From the NCBI RefSeq assembly GCF_001806325.1, contig NZ_CP017580.1, positions 2,046,001 to 2,110,000 on the forward strand: a DNA stretch of 64,000 nucleotides, written 5' to 3'. Position 1 is the stretch's first letter; every line of letters starts with the position of its first letter. The translations under genes were made by a program, and so were the position numbers. Shown here piece after piece: positions 7,302 through 16,700 of this stretch. The notes under the pieces were generated by a model. That model saw only the letters and a list, made by a program, of their open reading frames with translations. It was not told where the DNA came from and did not search any database. Source of the DNA: Curtobacterium sp. BH-2-1-1 (GTDB lineage Bacteria; Actinomycetota; Actinomycetes; Actinomycetales; Microbacteriaceae).

Positions 7302-9661
7302 CCGTCGACGCGACCGCCCTGCCGGACGTGACCGAGGTCGGCGGGGCCGAGCCGCGCCTCCTGGCCGTCGAACCCGTGGACCCGGATCGTGACGCCGCCC
7401 TCGTGCAGTCGTGGCTCGCGCACCCCGCGTCGTCGTGGTGGGGCATGGGACACCTCGACGTCGACGCGGTGCGGACGTACCTCGCGGACGTACAGGCGGA
7501 TCCCGCGCAGGCCGCGTGGCTCGGCCTCCGTGACGGCGTCGCGGTGTTCCTCGCGGAGACGTACGACCCGGCACGGGTCCTGCTCACCGACGTGTTCGCC
7601 GCCGAACCCGGCGACGTCGGCATGCACCTGCTCGTCGCGCCGCCGCCCGCCGACGGACGGGTGCACGGACTGACGAGCGCCGTCATGCGCACCGTCGTCG
7701 AGCACTGCCGCGACGTCCTCGGAGCACGCCGCGTCGTCGTCGAGCCCGACGTCCGGAACACCGCCGTGCACGCGAAGAACGCCGAGGTCGGGTTCCGCGT
7801 ACTGCGCGAGGTCGACGTCGACATCGACGGCAAGCGCGCCCTGTTGTCCGTGCTCGACACCGACCGGATCGGGCTGCCCGACGGCGACGGGCCCGCGGCG
7901 CACCTCCGGCCGGAGCACCTCGAACCGGCCCAGCGGCACCTCGTGGCGAAGGCGATCGCCGAGTTCACGCACGAGCGCCTCGTGGAACCGCAGCCGGACG
8001 GCGACGCCTGGCGGCTCGACGCGGGGGAGTCGACCTACCGGTTCCGCGCGCGTCGGCACGTGCTCGAGCACTGGTCGATCGACGAGGCGTCGCTGACCCG
8101 CACCCGCGCCGGTGCGGCGGCCCCGCTCAGCGCGCAGGAGCTCGTCCTCGAGCTGCGCGACGGGCTCGGGATCCCCGACGCGCTGCTCGGCACGTACCTC
8201 GAGGAGATCGCCTCCACCCTCGCCAGCGCCGCCGCGAAGCACCGTCGCGGTGGGCCGTCCGCAGCGCAGCTCGCACGGGGGCGCACGGAGGGGGCCGACC
8301 GCGTCGTCGCGTCGTTCCAGGATGTCGAGTCGGCGATGACCGAGGGGCACCCGGCGTTCGTGGCGGCGAACGGGCGGATCGGGTTCGGGTTGGACGAGTA
8401 CCGCGCCTACGCTCCCGAGGCCGGCGGTCGGTTCCGCTACCGCTGGCTCGCCGCACGCCGGGCCTGCACACACGTCGCGCTCGCTGCGGACCGCACCGAG
8501 CGCGACCACTGGGCGGCCGAGCTCGACCCGGAGACCACCGCCGGGTTCCGGGCCGTGCTCGTGTCCCGGGGACTCGACCCCGACGACTACGTCTGGATGC
8601 CCGTGCACCCCTGGCAGTGGCAGCACCGGATCGCCGTCACGTTCGCGCCGGACCTCGGGCGGCAGGACCTGGTCGACCTCGGCGAGGGGCCGGACGAGTA
8701 CCAGCCGCAGCAGTCGATCCGGACGGCGTTCGACCGCTCCCACCCGGAGCGCTCCTACGTCAAGACAGCGCTCGCCGTGCAGAACATGGGGTTCCTGCGG
8801 GGAATGTCGCCCGCGTACATGCGGAACACCCCGGCGGTGAACGACTGGGTCGCGGCGCTCGTGTCCGCGGACGAGACGCTGGCCGGAGCCGGGTTCTCGG
8901 TGCTCCGGGAGCACGCGGCCATCGGGTACACCGGGGACGCATACCACCGGGTCGACGTGTCCTCACCGCAGCGGAAGATGCTCGCGGCGCTGTGGCGGGA
9001 GAGCCCGCTGCCGCGGGTGACGGACGGCGAGCGACTGCTGACGATGGCCGCCTTGCTGCACCGGGACGCCTCGGGTGACGCCGTCGTGTCGGCGCTGATC
9101 GAGGCATCGGGGCTGCCGGCCGACGAGTGGGTGCGGCGCTGGCTCGACGCGTACCTGCTGCCCGTGGTGCACTGCCTGACCGTGCACGACCTGGTGTTCA
9201 TGCCGCACGGCGAGAACCTCGTGCTCGTCGTCCGTGACGGGGTCGTGGTGCGCGCGGTGATGAAGGACATCGGCGAAGAGGTCGCGGTGCTCGGGCGGCA
9301 CGCCGACCGCCCGGTGCCCGCCGACATCGAGCGCATCGTGCACCCGGTGGACGACGACGAAGCGGCGCTCGCCGTGTTCACCGACGTGTTCGACGGGGTG
9401 CTGCGCTTCGTCGCGGCGATCCTCGACGACGATGGGGTCCTGCCGGAGTCGCGATTCTGGCAGGTGGTGGGGGAGTGCGTCGACGCGCACGCCGCGGCCC
9501 ACCCGGAGCGCCGGCGGCCGCTGGACCTGCGGGTGCCGGCGTTCGAGCACTCGTGCCTCAACCGGCTGCAGCTGCGGAACACGCTGTCGATGGTGGACCT
9601 GGCGGACCAGTCGTCGTCGCTCATCCGGGCGGGGGCGATGTCGAACCCGATCGCGCGGTAG
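7298..9661 (+). CDS. desCD: Fused DesC-DesD: N-acyltransferase plus IucA/IucC-type siderophore synthetase
   Basis: 787 residues. Residues about 20-190 are a GNAT-fold siderophore acyltransferase (W-x-M-GHLD region, LLTDVF, VVVEPDVRN) that would succinylate or acetylate N-hydroxycadaverine. Residues about 215-780 are an NRPS-independent siderophore synthetase (IucA/IucC with FhuF-like C-terminal lobe), shown by the ATP-site motif HPWQWQ (437-442), QQSIRTAF and the KTALAVQNMGF stretch. This part couples the hydroxamate units ATP-dependently and may cyclise them. In Streptomyces these steps are two proteins, DesC and DesD; here one chain does both. ATG 7298 overlaps the desB stop. No siderophore exporter or receptor follows. 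Product could be desferrioxamine E, B or a relative; the sequence does not decide. Confidence 0.9.
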   Translation: MTVDATALPDVTEVGGAEPRLLAVEPVDPDRDAALVQSWLAHPASSWWGMGHLDVDAVRTYLADVQADPAQAAWLGLRDGVAVFLAETYDPARVLLTDVFAAEPGDVGMHLLVAPPPADGRVHGLTSAVMRTVVEHCRDVLGARRVVVEPDVRNTAVHAKNAEVGFRVLREVDVDIDGKRALLSVLDTDRIGLPDGDGPAAHLRPEHLEPAQRHLVAKAIAEFTHERLVEPQPDGDAWRLDAGESTYRFRARRHVLEHWSIDEASLTRTRAGAAAPLSAQELVLELRDGLGIPDALLGTYLEEIASTLASAAAKHRRGGPSAAQLARGRTEGADRVVASFQDVESAMTEGHPAFVAANGRIGFGLDEYRAYAPEAGGRFRYRWLAARRACTHVALAADRTERDHWAAELDPETTAGFRAVLVSRGLDPDDYVWMPVHPWQWQHRIAVTFAPDLGRQDLVDLGEGPDEYQPQQSIRTAFDRSHPERSYVKTALAVQNMGFLRGMSPAYMRNTPAVNDWVAALVSADETLAGAGFSVLREHAAIGYTGDAYHRVDVSSPQRKMLAALWRESPLPRVTDGERLLTMAALLHRDASGDAVVSALIEASGLPADEWVRRWLDAYLLPVVHCLTVHDLVFMPHGENLVLVVRDGVVVRAVMKDIGEEVAVLGRHADRPVPADIERIVHPVDDDEAALAVFTDVFDGVLRFVAAILDDDGVLPESRFWQVVGECVDAHAAAHPERRRPLDLRVPAFEHSCLNRLQLRNTLSMVDLADQSSSLIRAGAMSNPIAR

Positions 9662-9753
9662 CGCGGGCGCGCGCGGCGCGGCCGCGGCGCGGCGCGGCCG
9701 CGGCGCGCGGTCCGGGGCGCGCGGCGCGGCGCCCCGCCCCGCGCGCGCGCGGC
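9662..9753. repeat. Low-complexity G/C-only stretch
   Basis: About 90 bases of almost pure G and C made of overlapping GCGCGG and GGCCGCGGC words directly after desCD. No coding frame of normal composition crosses it. Confidence 0.6.
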
Positions 9754-9773
9754 GGCTGGGACGGTTCGCGTTC

Positions 9774-9833
9774 GCACAACGAAAGTGCGCTCGAGCCACG
9801 GGATTGCGTGGTTCGAGCGCACTTTGGTTGTGC
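9774..9833. terminator. Long inverted repeat between convergent desCD and pdxH
   Basis: Arms 9774-9800 and 9807-9833 match at 25 of 27 positions around a six-base loop (GGATTG). It lies between two converging genes and is a likely bidirectional transcription stop, though no T-run follows either arm. Confidence 0.7.
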
Positions 9834-9890
9834 GGCAGGCAGGCAGGCAGGCGGGCCAGCGGCCGCCCGCCGCCCGCCGCCCGCGCCGCG
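9834..9890. repeat. Short tandem repeats (GGCA)4 and (CGCCCGC)3
   Basis: Four GGCA units (9834-9849), then three 7-bp CGCCCGC units around 9865-9885, immediately beyond the pdxH stop. These are slippage-prone and non-coding. Confidence 0.55.
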
Positions 9891-10529
9891 TTACGGCTGC
9901 AGCCGCGCCGACGACCACGCACCGTCGGCGAGCACGTACTGCAACCGCCGGTGCATCCGGTCGCGGCTGCCGTGCCAGAACTCGACGCGGTCCGGCTCGA
10001 GTCGCCACGCCACCCAGCCCTCCGGGCGGGGCACGTCGTCCTCGGACTCGTCGAGCAGCGCGTTCGCGTCGTCGATGAGGTCCTGCAACGTCCGGGGCTC
10101 GAGCACCGAGGACTGGTCGGCGATCGCGGTGGCGGCGCGGGACTTCGGCGACCGGTCGGCGAACAGCGCGTCGGACTCGGCGTCGGAGAGCTGCACGGCC
10201 CGGCCCTCGAACCGCAGCTGCTGCATGGTCTCCCGCCAGTACACCTGGAGCGCGGCGAGCGGGTTGTCGTCGAGTTGCCGGCCCGTCGGGCTGAGCGTCG
10301 AGGTCCCGAACACGAGCCCGCGGTCGTCGAGCCGCTTCACGTCCACGGTCCGCGCCGAGACCCGGCCGTCGGACCCCGCGGTGGCGAGCGTCATCGACAT
10401 CGGCTCGGACACGTCGCCGTCCCGCGCCTCGTCGATCCAGGTGCGGGCGACGTCGAACGGTGATGCTGGCGGGTCGGTGTACTCCGGGAACGCGAACGAG
10501 GTGTCACCGGACAGCGGGGCGGAGGGCAT
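9891..10529 (-). CDS. pdxH: Pyridoxamine 5'-phosphate oxidase
   Basis: 212 residues, FMN-dependent oxidase that makes pyridoxal 5'-phosphate from pyridoxamine or pyridoxine phosphate. Family signs: SMTLAT near residue 45, the R-VDVK-L-RGLVFGT strand pair, NPLAALQVYW, QLRFEGRAVQL, and the C-terminal W-R-LEPDRVEFWHGS-RMHRRLQY substrate motif. ATG 10529 is chosen over the in-frame TTG at 10541: TTGGGT sits six bases upstream, the spacing used by other leaderless genes here. Its cofactor product is needed by DesA across the terminator, but the two genes converge and are separately expressed. Confidence 0.93.
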   Translation of the reverse strand: MPSAPLSGDTSFAFPEYTDPPASPFDVARTWIDEARDGDVSEPMSMTLATAGSDGRVSARTVDVKRLDDRGLVFGTSTLSPTGRQLDDNPLAALQVYWRETMQQLRFEGRAVQLSDAESDALFADRSPKSRAATAIADQSSVLEPRTLQDLIDDANALLDESEDDVPRPEGWVAWRLEPDRVEFWHGSRDRMHRRLQYVLADGAWSSARLQP

Positions 10530-10547
10530 GCCCCCACCCAACCGCGA

Positions 10548-11249
10548 TCAGCCCGCCCACGTCCAGGTTGCCGGGGGACGGCCGCCACGGACCGCGGCCG
10601 TGGCCGGTGCGTCGGCCCGGACGAGCGCCGGGTTGGTCCGCAGCGCCCGGTTCGTGTTGCCCGGGTCCGGCTGCACGCCCGTCAGTGCGGTCTGCAGCGC
10701 GGAGGCGTCGGAGGTGGTGAACACCTCGCCGAGCAACGCGCGCGTGAGCGGCAGGTCGCGCCAGATCCGGGTACGGACGTGGTCGAGGGCGGCTCGGATG
10801 ATCGCGTCGTGGTCGAACGGGAGGCGCGGGTCGTCTCCCCCGGGCACGCGCCAGACCGCGGGTCCGGCGGCCGAGGGCGGGGCCACCACAGCGGCCGCCG
10901 CGGCCGGCGTCGGGGTCGTCACCGCCGGTGCCACGACGGCCAGGAAGGCGACGCTGATCGCGGCGCTCCGCGGGTCGCGGTCGGGTCCGTCGAACGCACC
11001 GACCTGCGCGAGGTGCCGGACCGCCGCCGCGTCGATCCCGGTCTTGGTGCGCAGTGCGCGTCGTGCACCGTCGGCGAGGAGTTCCGCACCCTCCAGGAGC
11101 ACGCCGGGGAGCGCCTCCTGGCCCGCGTACGGCGCGTACTGCCGACGCGCGGTGGCGACCCGCAACCCGTCGCTCGTCGTGAACGACATCGGGACGACGT
11201 CGATCGCGATGAGCGGCTGGTCGCGGGCCGCCGAGGTGGCGTCGGTCAC
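10548..11249 (-). CDS. nrtR: NrtR-type transcriptional regulator (degenerate Nudix plus winged helix)
   Basis: 233 residues. Residues about 15-135 are a Nudix fold in which the box has lost its catalytic REXXEE residues (LPGVLLEGAELL, then RALRTKTGI), so it should bind rather than cleave a ligand. Residues about 145-233 are the NrtR winged-helix domain (LPFDHDAIIRAALDHVR, then LPLTRALLGEVFTTSD). NrtR proteins repress NAD synthesis genes and are released by ADP-ribose or related metabolites. GTG 11249 overlaps the nadV stop (GTGA), so it is the last gene of the prs-nadV-nrtR operon. The likely operator lies before prs at 13687-13701. A plain Nudix hydrolase is less likely given the missing residues and the C-terminal domain. 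Confidence 0.85.
   Translation of the reverse strand: MTDATSAARDQPLIAIDVVPMSFTTSDGLRVATARRQYAPYAGQEALPGVLLEGAELLADGARRALRTKTGIDAAAVRHLAQVGAFDGPDRDPRSAAISVAFLAVVAPAVTTPTPAAAAAVVAPPSAAGPAVWRVPGGDDPRLPFDHDAIIRAALDHVRTRIWRDLPLTRALLGEVFTTSDASALQTALTGVQPDPGNTNRALRTNPALVRADAPATAAVRGGRPPATWTWAG
10815..10829 (+). repeat. Copy of 15-bp dispersed element inside nrtR
   Basis: GAACGGGAGGCGCGG, 14 of 15 identical to GGACGGGAGGCGCGG. It encodes the linker between the Nudix and winged-helix parts (DPRLPF). LPF is common in the family, so chance similarity is possible. Confidence 0.4.
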
Positions 11250-12838
11250 GCCGTCGCCCGACGGGCCGCGCGGTCGGCGCGCTCGGTGCGTTCCCGGCGG
11301 AGGGTCTCCCGCACGTCCGCGAACGACTGCAGGACCCGGAACCGGCCGTCGACCCACACGGGCTGGAGCAGGCTCGTCGCCTCGTCCTCGGCGGTGGCCT
11401 GGTCGGTCTGGCGGATCTCGCCGGTCGCGTCGCGGTGCAGGGCGATCCGGCCCTTCGCGCTCTTCTTGCCGCTGCCCGTCTTCGGGTCCTTCTGGATGTC
11501 GACGGGCTCGCCGTCCACCAGCGCCCAGGTGGCCTTGACCGCGCTGCCGAGGTTGTCGCGGGTCATGTACTGGTACGTGTACGAGCCGATGCCGAGCACG
11601 ATGTTGTCGCTCGCGTAGCCCTTGGCGGCGAGCCGCTCGTAGATGCGGCGGGCACGGTCGAGGGTGATGCTGTCGCCGTAGATCACGCCGATGTGCTGGT
11701 CGAGGACCTTGAAGCCCTGGTCGTTCACGGTGTGCCCGAAGATCTCGTCGAGGAGTTCGACGACGCCCTTCTCCTCGTGGCTGCGGGCCGGGTCGGTCAG
11801 CGCCGCGGTGTCGACCCCGTGGACGGTGCCGGTGACGATGTCCACCGGGTCGCCCGAGTCCGGGCGGATGACGAGCTTGCCGTCGCGACCCGTGATGCGG
11901 TCCTTCAACTGCGGGAGCGTCTCGGTGATCACCTTGAAGAGGTCGAACCCGTCGCTCACGGCCGACACGATGCCCGTCGGGTACACGTCGAGGATCTGCT
12001 CGAAGGTCGCCAGCTCGCCCTCGGCGCCGCGCACGCACATCACGCTGTGCTCGGTGGCCGGGACGCTCGCGGCCACCCAGCCGTTGTCACCCGGGTAGTA
12101 GCGGTCGATGAAGTCGAGCGACGGCATCGAGTCGGTGCCGAGGAACGAGAGGAGGTGCCCGGCGCCACCGGCCGCGGCCGACTCGATGCTCGACTGTCCC
12201 CGGAAGGAGAAGTCGTGCGCGGCGAAGTCGATGCTGGCCGGGTCGGCGCCGGTGCGGGCGGCCCAGTCCTCCATGAGGTCGCGGTACTCGAGCGCCTTCG
12301 TCGCGACGGTCGACGGGTGCCAGATCGAGGCCGACAGGGCCGTCTCGATGTAGTTCGGCAGCCAGAAGAACTCGTCGACGGTGTTCTCGACGGTGAGGGT
12401 CGCGACACCGATCGGGGCGAGGGTGCCCTCGGGGAGCGCGCGGATCTCGAGCGGGAGGTACCCGAGGCGGTGGAGTGCCCGGACGTGGTCGGTGCCGATG
12501 TGGTTCGGGCCGAAGTACCCCTGCAGTGCCTGCTCGAACAGGCCGGCGACCTCGTCCTCGTCCGCGGCGAAGAACGGCGCCCACGCCTCGACGAGGGAGC
12601 GCTGGATGAACGCCTGCAGGCCGAACACCACGGCGTGCGTCGACTCGGGCATGTGCGCGTTCGAACGGTTCGTCCAGTTGATGAGGATCCGGGTGGTGCC
12701 GGCCGGGTAGACCTGCCGGTGCGAGTGCTTGTAGCCGTCGACGGCGAGGAGCGGGGCGATCGGGCTCTGGGCGGTGAGGCGGGGCGCGATGCCGGTGGTG
12801 CCGTCGGTGCCGGTCGTGGTGGTGTCGGTCTGCGTCAT
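11246..12838 (-). CDS. nadV: Nicotinamide (nicotinate) phosphoribosyltransferase, NAMPT family
   Basis: 530 residues, NAMPT-type phosphoribosyltransferase that joins nicotinamide and PRPP to give NMN. Family signs: DGYKHSHRQVYPAGTT at about 34-49, the TNRSN strand, WLPNYIETALSASIWHPSTVATKA, DFSFRGQSS, RPDSGDP (PRPP-phosphate loop), and GIGSYTYQY near the C-terminus. Length is typical of NAMPT (about 480-530), longer than the usual bacterial PncB, which favours nicotinamide over nicotinate. ATG 12838 overlaps the prs stop by four bases, and the stop overlaps nrtR. The first 25 residues are T/G-rich and unstructured. Confidence 0.9.
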   Translation of the reverse strand: MTQTDTTTTGTDGTTGIAPRLTAQSPIAPLLAVDGYKHSHRQVYPAGTTRILINWTNRSNAHMPESTHAVVFGLQAFIQRSLVEAWAPFFAADEDEVAGLFEQALQGYFGPNHIGTDHVRALHRLGYLPLEIRALPEGTLAPIGVATLTVENTVDEFFWLPNYIETALSASIWHPSTVATKALEYRDLMEDWAARTGADPASIDFAAHDFSFRGQSSIESAAAGGAGHLLSFLGTDSMPSLDFIDRYYPGDNGWVAASVPATEHSVMCVRGAEGELATFEQILDVYPTGIVSAVSDGFDLFKVITETLPQLKDRITGRDGKLVIRPDSGDPVDIVTGTVHGVDTAALTDPARSHEEKGVVELLDEIFGHTVNDQGFKVLDQHIGVIYGDSITLDRARRIYERLAAKGYASDNIVLGIGSYTYQYMTRDNLGSAVKATWALVDGEPVDIQKDPKTGSGKKSAKGRIALHRDATGEIRQTDQATAEDEATSLLQPVWVDGRFRVLQSFADVRETLRRERTERADRAARRATA

Positions 12839-13665
12839 CGGATCTGCTCCGTCAGGTAAGGGGTGAGTTCGATCGTGCGCAGGCCCTCGATGGCATTCTG
12901 CGCGGGGTAGGAGTCCGTCGTGACGATCTCCCCGAAGTGCTCGGCGAGCTGCGGGGCCCGACCGGAGAAGACGCCGTGCGAGACCCACAGGCCGAGGCGG
13001 TCCTTCGTCAGCCCCGTCGCGGTCGCGAGGCCCATGAAAGTGCCGCCGCCGTCGCAGATGTCGTCGACGACGAGCAGGCGACCGGTGTCCGGCAGCGGCT
13101 CGCACGTGAAGCCGTCGAGCTTGCCGGTGTCCGGGTTGCGGTGCTTCTCGGCGCGGAACACCGGCAGCCCGCAGGCGTCGGCGACGGCGGAGGCCCGCGC
13201 GACCGCGCCCTTGTCGGGGGCGATGATCCCGCTGTAGTCCGAGCCGGCGACGACCTGGTCGCGGACGACGGTCTCGCTCGTGACCACGGTCAGGCGCTCC
13301 ACCAGGTCGACGATCACCGGCGAGTGCGGGTCGAACGCGATGACCTGGTCGATCCCGAAGCCGTTGATGACGTCCGCGTAGACCTTCGCGCCGAAGGGGA
13401 GGCCGCGGTCCTGCCGGGCGCCGGGCAGGTACGGGACGAGGGCGACGGACCGGGATCCGCGCTGCCGGACGGCGTCCGCCCACATGCCGAGCATGAGGAG
13501 GTCGTCGCCGTTCGTGCCGCGCAGGGTCGCGATCTCGATGAGGTCCCCCGCGTCGGCGTCGTGTGCGACCTTGACGTGTGCTTCACCGGCGGGGAACCGC
13601 ATGGTGGAGAACGTCGGTGTCGCCTGGGTGCCCCGGGTGGTCCGGGTGCTGAGTTCGACTGCCAT
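12835..13665 (-). CDS. prs: Ribose-phosphate pyrophosphokinase, short NAD-salvage type
   Basis: 276 residues, makes PRPP from ribose 5-phosphate and ATP. Visible are the ATP-loop region (LVPYLPGARQDRG), FDPHSP, the IIAPDKGA stretch, the catalytic KHRNP flap and the PRPP-binding loop LLVVDDICDGGGTF. It is 40 or so residues shorter than housekeeping PRPP synthetases, which usually form regulated hexamers. Short forms like this occur next to NAMPT genes, and I infer it supplies PRPP directly to NadV. The frame contains ATG 13665 preceded by a TACGGT -10 box at six bases, so translation is probably leaderless. It is the first gene of the operon; repression is expected through the palindrome at 13687-13701. 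Confidence 0.9.
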   Translation of the reverse strand: MAVELSTRTTRGTQATPTFSTMRFPAGEAHVKVAHDADAGDLIEIATLRGTNGDDLLMLGMWADAVRQRGSRSVALVPYLPGARQDRGLPFGAKVYADVINGFGIDQVIAFDPHSPVIVDLVERLTVVTSETVVRDQVVAGSDYSGIIAPDKGAVARASAVADACGLPVFRAEKHRNPDTGKLDGFTCEPLPDTGRLLVVDDICDGGGTFMGLATATGLTKDRLGLWVSHGVFSGRAPQLAEHFGEIVTTDSYPAQNAIEGLRTIELTPYLTEQIR

Positions 13666-13671
13666 GACCCG

Positions 13672-13677
13672 ACCGTA
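13672..13677 (-). promoter_or_regulatory. -10 box TACGGT of the prs-nadV-nrtR operon
   Basis: Read on the minus strand, TACGGT lies six bases before the prs ATG and 18 bases from TTGTCA, which serves as the -35. Confidence 0.6.
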
Positions 13678-13686
13678 CCACGGTAT

Positions 13687-13701
13687 TTGTCATTTTGACA
13701 A
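13687..13701 (-). promoter_or_regulatory. Palindromic operator TTGTCA-AAA-TGACAA, probable NrtR site
   Basis: Perfect 6-3-6 palindrome lying 22 bases upstream of the prs start. The arm at 13696-13701 is also the -35 box, so binding would exclude RNA polymerase. It is the only strong palindrome before the operon that encodes NrtR. The assignment to NrtR is inferred from position. Confidence 0.65.
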
Positions 13702-13715
13702 GAACTGGAGCGTGG

Positions 13716-16700
13716 TCACGGGACCGGCACCTGCACCGACACCAGTTCGCCGTCACCGAGGTGCACCAGCGCGGAGCCGACCTGCACCCGTTCGACGATG
13801 CTGCTGCGCGGCAGACGCATGCCGAGCAGGTCGCCCTCGGTGATCGCCTGCGGGCTGAGGAGCGCGCCCGAGCGACGTCGCTTCATGTCCACCTGCCAGC
13901 CCGTGAACCCGACGCCGAACTCGGCCGTCAACCCCGCCGCGACGATGGCCTGGCCGTTGTCCGCCGCGCTCTTCACGAAGCCCTGCAGCCAGCTCTTCGC
14001 GGGTGCGTCCTTGACGAGCTCGGCATCGTCGATGACGAGGACCCGGCGGCCGGGTTGCCCGTCGAACAGCGGCGCGAGGTCGGCCTCGGTGACGTCGACG
14101 CCCTCGTGCGCGCCGAGGACGCCGGGCTCGGACGCGAGGGCGCGCAGGGGCGACTGCCGCGGGGTGACGAGCACGATCTCGCCCCCCTCGCGCAGCACCG
14201 ACCGTGCGATCGACAGCAGGACGGAGCTCCGACCGGACTTCGCGGGACCGCCCACGACGAACGAGCCCGCGGCGGCGAGGTCCGGCCCGATGGCGGTGAG
14301 GTCGTCCCCGCCGATGCCGACGAGGCCGAACAGGGCGGCGTCGTCGTCGCGCATCTCCCACGCCCGGTCGAACGGCACGGGCCCGGACAGCTGGTCGACG
14401 CGGAACGGCCGACGGGCACGCTCGACCGCGCGGTCGCGCTCGGTCGCGAAGGTCGCGAGGGCGGTGATCGCCGCGGCCTGCGACTGACCGGTGCCGGCGG
14501 CGGCGAGCAGGGCGATCTGCGTCTCGGTGGCGGACTCCGACGCGAACGCCCGTCCGTCCGGGACCTGCTCGGGCAGCTTGCGGGGGTTGAGCGACGCGAG
14601 GCCGTAGTCGCCGCGGTCGGAGAGCCGGAGGACGAGCTTGTCCTCGACCAGGGTCGCCATCCGGCTCGACAGGAGCTGACGGTCCCCGGTGACCACCAGG
14701 TGGATGCCGACGCTCGCCCCTTCGCGCAGGAGGGTCATCACCTGGTCGGTCGGTGCACCGTGGTCGAGTTCGCCGAGCGAGCCGACGAACCCTTCCCACC
14801 GGTCGAGCATGAACACGATGTGGGGGAGCCGGTCGGCCGGCACGACCGCGGCCGCGCGCTGCTCGACGATGCTCGCGAACCCGCCGTCGGCGAGGACCTG
14901 CTGCCGGCGGGCGAGCTCCTGGGTGAGCTTCGTGAGGAGACGCTGCGCGCGTTCGGTCTGCACGCGCTGCACGACGGCGCCGGCGTGCGGGAGGGCCTGG
15001 ATCGGCAGCAGCGCTCCGTTGCCGCAGTCGAGCGCGTACACGTGGACGTCGGCTGCCGAGGTGTTCCGGGCGACCGCGGCGGCGATCGTGCGGAGCACCT
15101 GCGACCGACCGCTCCGCGGAGCACCCACCACGTAGAGGTGCCCGTCCGAGTCGAGGTCGAGGCTCCGGACCCGCTGCGCCTGCTCGGCCGGGAAGTCCTG
15201 CAGCGCGAAGGGCAGCGGGCCGACCCGGGCATCGGTCGTGCTGCTGTCGTCGAGTTCCCACGCCCGGTCGTTCAGGTCGGTGAAGAGCAGCGTCTCCGGC
15301 AGGGCGTCGAGCCACGGACGGTAGGGCGCCGGTCCACCGAGCTCGGTCGCCGCCTCGGCCACCGCGCCGACCAGTTCCTGCAGGTCGGTGCGTTCCTCTG
15401 CCTGCAGCTCCTTCGACTTCGGTGGCGCCGGTGGGGTGGTGCCGAGCGACGACCACGAGACGGCTCCGGCCCAGACCTGCTTGCGTCCGGTCGACAGCCC
15501 CGGACGCCGGCCGCCCACCCGACCGGCTTGGAACGGCAGCAGCGCGCCGGCCCCGAGCCGGATGTACCCGCGGCCGGGCGTGCTCTTCTGGATCTGCGCC
15601 GCGTCACCGGCGTCGATGACGTCGGTGCTCTCGCTCGAGTCCGTGACCCGGAGCGCGATCCGGAGGTTGGTGTTGGCGCGGATGTCGTTCGACACGACAC
15701 CCGTCGGACGCTGCGTGGCGAGGATCAGGTGGATGCCGAGCGACCGTCCCCGCTGTGCGATGTTGACCAGGCCGGTGACGAAGTCCGGGAGTTCGCGCAC
15801 GAGACTCGCGAACTCGTCGATGACGATGAGCAGACGCGGCATCGGCGGCAGCGGCTCACCGCGGACGAGGCGGTCGACGTAGTCCTCGATGTCCTTCGCG
15901 GCGGCGTCGGCCAGCAGGTGCTCGCGGCGACGGAGCTCGGCGCCGAGCGACTCGAGGGCGCGTTCCACCAGGTGCGTGTCGAGGTCCGTCACCATGCCGA
16001 CCGTGTGCGGCAGCGGCGCGAAGTCGCGGAACGCCGCACCGCCCTTGTAGTCGATGAGGACGAAGTTCATGCCCTCCGGGGTGTTCGTCGCCGCCAGGGA
16101 CGCGACGATCGTCTGCAGGAGCTCGGACTTCCCCGACCCGGTCGTGCCGGCGACCAGGCCGTGCGGGCCGTCCCTGCGGAGGTCGAACGCGAACGGGCCG
16201 TCGAGGCTCTCGCCCACGACCACCTCGGTGGTGCGCGCACGCACGTTCCACTTGCCCGTGATCGCCCGCGCCGTCGGCGGTTCCAGCAGCATCACGTCGA
16301 GCAGTCGCGACGACGACGGCAGCCCACCGGCATCGCTCTCGTCGTCGGCGTCGACCATCGGCGCCACCGCCCGGGCGACGGTCTCGAACCAGCCGTCCGG
16401 GATGCGGTCCGGTCGGACGTCGGTGACCGTCGCCTGACGCTGGGCGGCGACACGGATGCGCTCCGGACCCACCGTGACGACGACCGAGCACTCCTCGGGC
16501 AGCAGGCGTGCCTCTTCCTCGATGCAGATCGCCCGGACACCGACCGCGGGGCCCTCCTTGAGGATGCGGATCAGGCCCGGCAGTGCGCGCAGCCGTCGAG
16601 CGCCGTCGAGCACCACGACCACGTCGGGACCGGGGATCCCCCGCACGTTCGACTCGCGCATCGCCCGCTGCCGTGCGTCGATGAGCTGCCCGATCTCGGC

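Noticed and set aside
10548..13665. Phage-type NAD reconstitution (NARP2) anti-defence cassette
   Set aside because: nadV plus prs can occur in phages, but here they are coupled to NrtR, lack phage neighbours, and have normal host codon use.
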